Assembly: GCA_006937955.1 (NCBI GenBank)
Contig: SSNP01000025.1
Coordinates: forward strand, 4,417,686-4,481,685
Direction of reading: 5' to 3'
DNA: 64,000 nucleotides
DNA from: Pachypanchax playfairii
Lineage: Eukaryota > Chordata > Actinopteri > Cyprinodontiformes > Aplocheilidae
Both the position numbers and the translations under genes were made by a program. The notes beneath the pieces were generated by a model that was not told the DNA's origin, made no database searches, and worked only from the letters and a program-made list of their open reading frames with translations. This document shows, piece after piece, positions 62,001 through 64,000 of the stretch. Each line of letters starts with the position of its first letter. Position 1 is the first letter of the stretch.

Positions 62001-63471
62001 GCTGGAACTGGCTGCCATAATGAACAGCTGCAGAAAACAGTGATGCAGCAGCAAAAAGAGATGATGAATTCTTCCAGGAAACGTCAGCGTGATGGTTGCA
62101 CATCAGACTGCTAACATGTGAAAAGGTGATGCACAAAAAGTTAAGTTGAAAAAATATAGGTGTGGCAAAGTTCCACACAAAATGTGAACTTTTTGTTCAT
62201 ATTTATTGAAATCAATTTTATTGAATTTACCAATAATTTACTGCCTAAATGCGCAGACAGATTGTCTAAATGGGTTTCAATCTCAAACTTCCTCTGCAAA
62301 AGGTCACATGGTACAATCTCAACTTTTTTTCCAAATATTACGCAATCTTTGGTTGTAAATGTTTACAAAAAATTATTAGGCCAATAAAGTTTTAATTTAA
62401 GTGGTGTAATGATGTGAAAGGAATTAGAGTAAAAGGATGACAAAGGGGATGCGATGGGGTTCAGACCACTGATCCCAGCAGCTGCTGCTGTTTTGCAGGT
62501 CAGCATTACATCAGTAGTTTATGGAAAAGGCTGAGAATCACTTCTTGACTTGACCTACTTAAAGAATGTTAGTGTTACATGACATACAATACTCCCTGGC
62601 TTCCCAGCACTCGCTCACTCACTTCCTACCAACACAAAGCAACACACATTGTTTTGCCATCTTGTTTTATTAGCACTTGCTGAGAAACCACATCATTTAG
62701 GAGCAGGACCTTAAAATGGTTTTAATAACTGAAATTCTGCCTGAAAAAATGTTGGCTGAGTGAATTCTTTAAATATCTAACCTCAGTCATTAGTAGGAAA
62801 GTCTGTGTTTATTGTAGTAAAATGATCTTTTATGTAATGTTGTTTTAGTTTAATGCCTGATAGTGTTTAATCGTAAAGATTTGCCAGAGTATCTGCTTAT
62901 TATTAAATATAACATTTGAAATGTTTGTTCCCTTATTTGACATAAAACCGGCAGAAATAAAATAAAACTTTTTAACCTCGAAAGTATAAAGAAGTTTGTT
63001 ATCAGAGATCACAATTCAATATGGCCGACTGTTGTTTTTTTTAGAAGGAACTATGATTTTATCTTCATATAAAAATGAGTGTCAAGCCCAAAGGGGTCAG
63101 AACAGCTCAACCTAAAAAAATGAGTCGCGCTGGAATTTAAAGGTCTGCTTGAATTTATAGCATCCATGTGTTGGGAAATTTTCTAGTGAATGAATGCGGT
63201 GAGGACACTGTATGTGTTACACAGAGGTTAAGTGTTGTGGTTCTGGTCTCTCAGGCAGCGGCCTTCCAACATGGGTCACGTCTTTTTCTTCCCTGTAAAC
63301 CACGCTAAGCTCACGCTCACATGCACAAACACGACATTCACATGAGATCATCAAGAATTCGAAGCTGCTGCAGTGAAAGTAAATGTCTGACTAAAGGACA
63401 TGTCCAAATCAGAATCTAAAAGACATTCCCTCATCTTTTTCTAATGAGGCGTGTGCTGCGTTACTTCCTGA

Positions 63472-63505
63472 TGACATCACAAAATAGGACCGTCTCCATG
63501 GAAAC
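63472..63505. promoter_or_regulatory. X-box plus CRE-like site
   Basis: GTCTCCATGGAAAC at 63492-63505 fits the palindromic RFX X-box pattern. TGACATCA at 63472-63479 is one base from a CRE. Read on the - strand the order is X-box then CRE-like, as in X/X2 pairs, but with about 12 bases between them rather than being adjacent. No gene is visible next to it in the window. Confidence 0.35.
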
Positions 63506-64000
63506 ATAGTTCATACACAAAAATCTCAATTCAAATGCGCCACATATGTTGAAATGGACAACATTCCTTTTTGTAAAGCAGAGAAACAGAATCATTTGTG
63601 CACTGGAGGATTAGGAAAACGAATCTGCCTCATCAGAACAATAAACTGATAAATGTGATCAATTTATTGATAAATAATAATCAAAATAGACACATTCATC
63701 AGACACAGTTCTGTGTTTGTTATGGTCTTATATAAAATAAAAAAAAATAGTTTTATAATCAAGAAAGTGTGATGACCCTCTCCTGTCTTTGTGTTTCCAT
63801 GCAAGTTCTGGTGGGGACGGGGGGGGCATGGGGGACGTGGGGGACGGTGGATTTATCAGTCCAACTGGGAGCACCCAGTCCGTCTTCTCAACACTTACAA
63901 ACCACATCTGCACTTTTGGCTTTGGTTACTGCTGGCACATAGTTTGCTTAGTTGGGCTTAGAGCTCAGTTATTTTTTGGGGGGTTTATTTGCACAAAATT

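Larger units (their letters stand above)
55044..64000. other. Gene-poor flank upstream of hdac7, right part
   Basis: AT-rich DNA without a recognisable gene. Besides the entries listed separately it holds CA/GT simple sequence near 61.2 and 61.55 kb, a G-rich spot near 63820 and A-runs near 59990. Short ORFs on both strands lack domains and splice context. Confidence 0.5.

Noticed and set aside
1..64000. CRISPR array, tRNA or rRNA genes
   Set aside because: No regularly spaced direct repeats, cloverleaf-like segments or rRNA motifs were seen; this is vertebrate nuclear DNA.

Overview
The window is nuclear DNA from a ray-finned fish, almost certainly a teleost. It is AT-rich and carries vertebrate genes, one of them split into 24 coding exons with GT/AG borders. 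It also carries several dispersed repeats that I recognise as teleost-type: a Tc1-like transposase relic, MITE-like elements with TTTACATG termini, and copies of a common tRNA-like/'CATGTTTTTGG' repeat. A 345-base run of N (54699-55043) marks an assembly gap.

Two genes are supported with confidence, and they converge. At the left edge, on the + strand, is an intact single-exon twist-family bHLH gene (563-1210). Its N-terminus is unlike Twist1/Twist2, which together with its neighbour points to twist3. Downstream on the - strand is a complete hdac7 coding sequence (22843 down to 6654). I joined all 24 coding exons in phase; they give a 961-residue class IIa histone deacetylase. The 14-3-3 serines (S155, S181, S356, S502), the MEF2-binding helix, the structural zinc CCHC site, the catalytic Zn ligands and the class IIa Tyr-to-His change are all readable. 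Its likely promoter is a GC-rich stretch near 45.0-45.26 kb, followed by one or two non-coding 5' exons and an intron of about 21 kb.

Layout: 1-562 twist3 5' flank; 563-1210 twist3; 1211-6653 convergent intergenic DNA plus the hdac7 3' UTR, with a perfect 26-bp-arm hairpin at 2847-2911; 6654-22843 hdac7 coding exons; 22.9-44.9 kb the hdac7 5' introns, with a 696-bp MITE-like element, a promoter-like cluster at 30.08-30.13 kb, repeats and a Tc1 relic; 45.0-45.26 kb the hdac7 promoter; 45.3-64 kb apparently gene-poor DNA with repeats, a second MITE-like element, microsatellites, the N gap and two unassigned ORFs.

Twist and class IIa HDAC genes sit next to each other on other vertebrate paralogons (TWIST1-HDAC9, TWIST2-HDAC4). 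This window shows a twist3-hdac7 version of that old linkage. Both products act in transcription: Twist as a bHLH factor of mesoderm and neural crest, HDAC7 as a signal-dependent MEF2 co-repressor.

I found no novel multi-gene system. The best leads for something undescribed are the 26-bp hairpin, a spliceable cryptic exon in an hdac7 intron, an antisense TATA/X-box cluster in intron 1, and a second X-box near the right edge.
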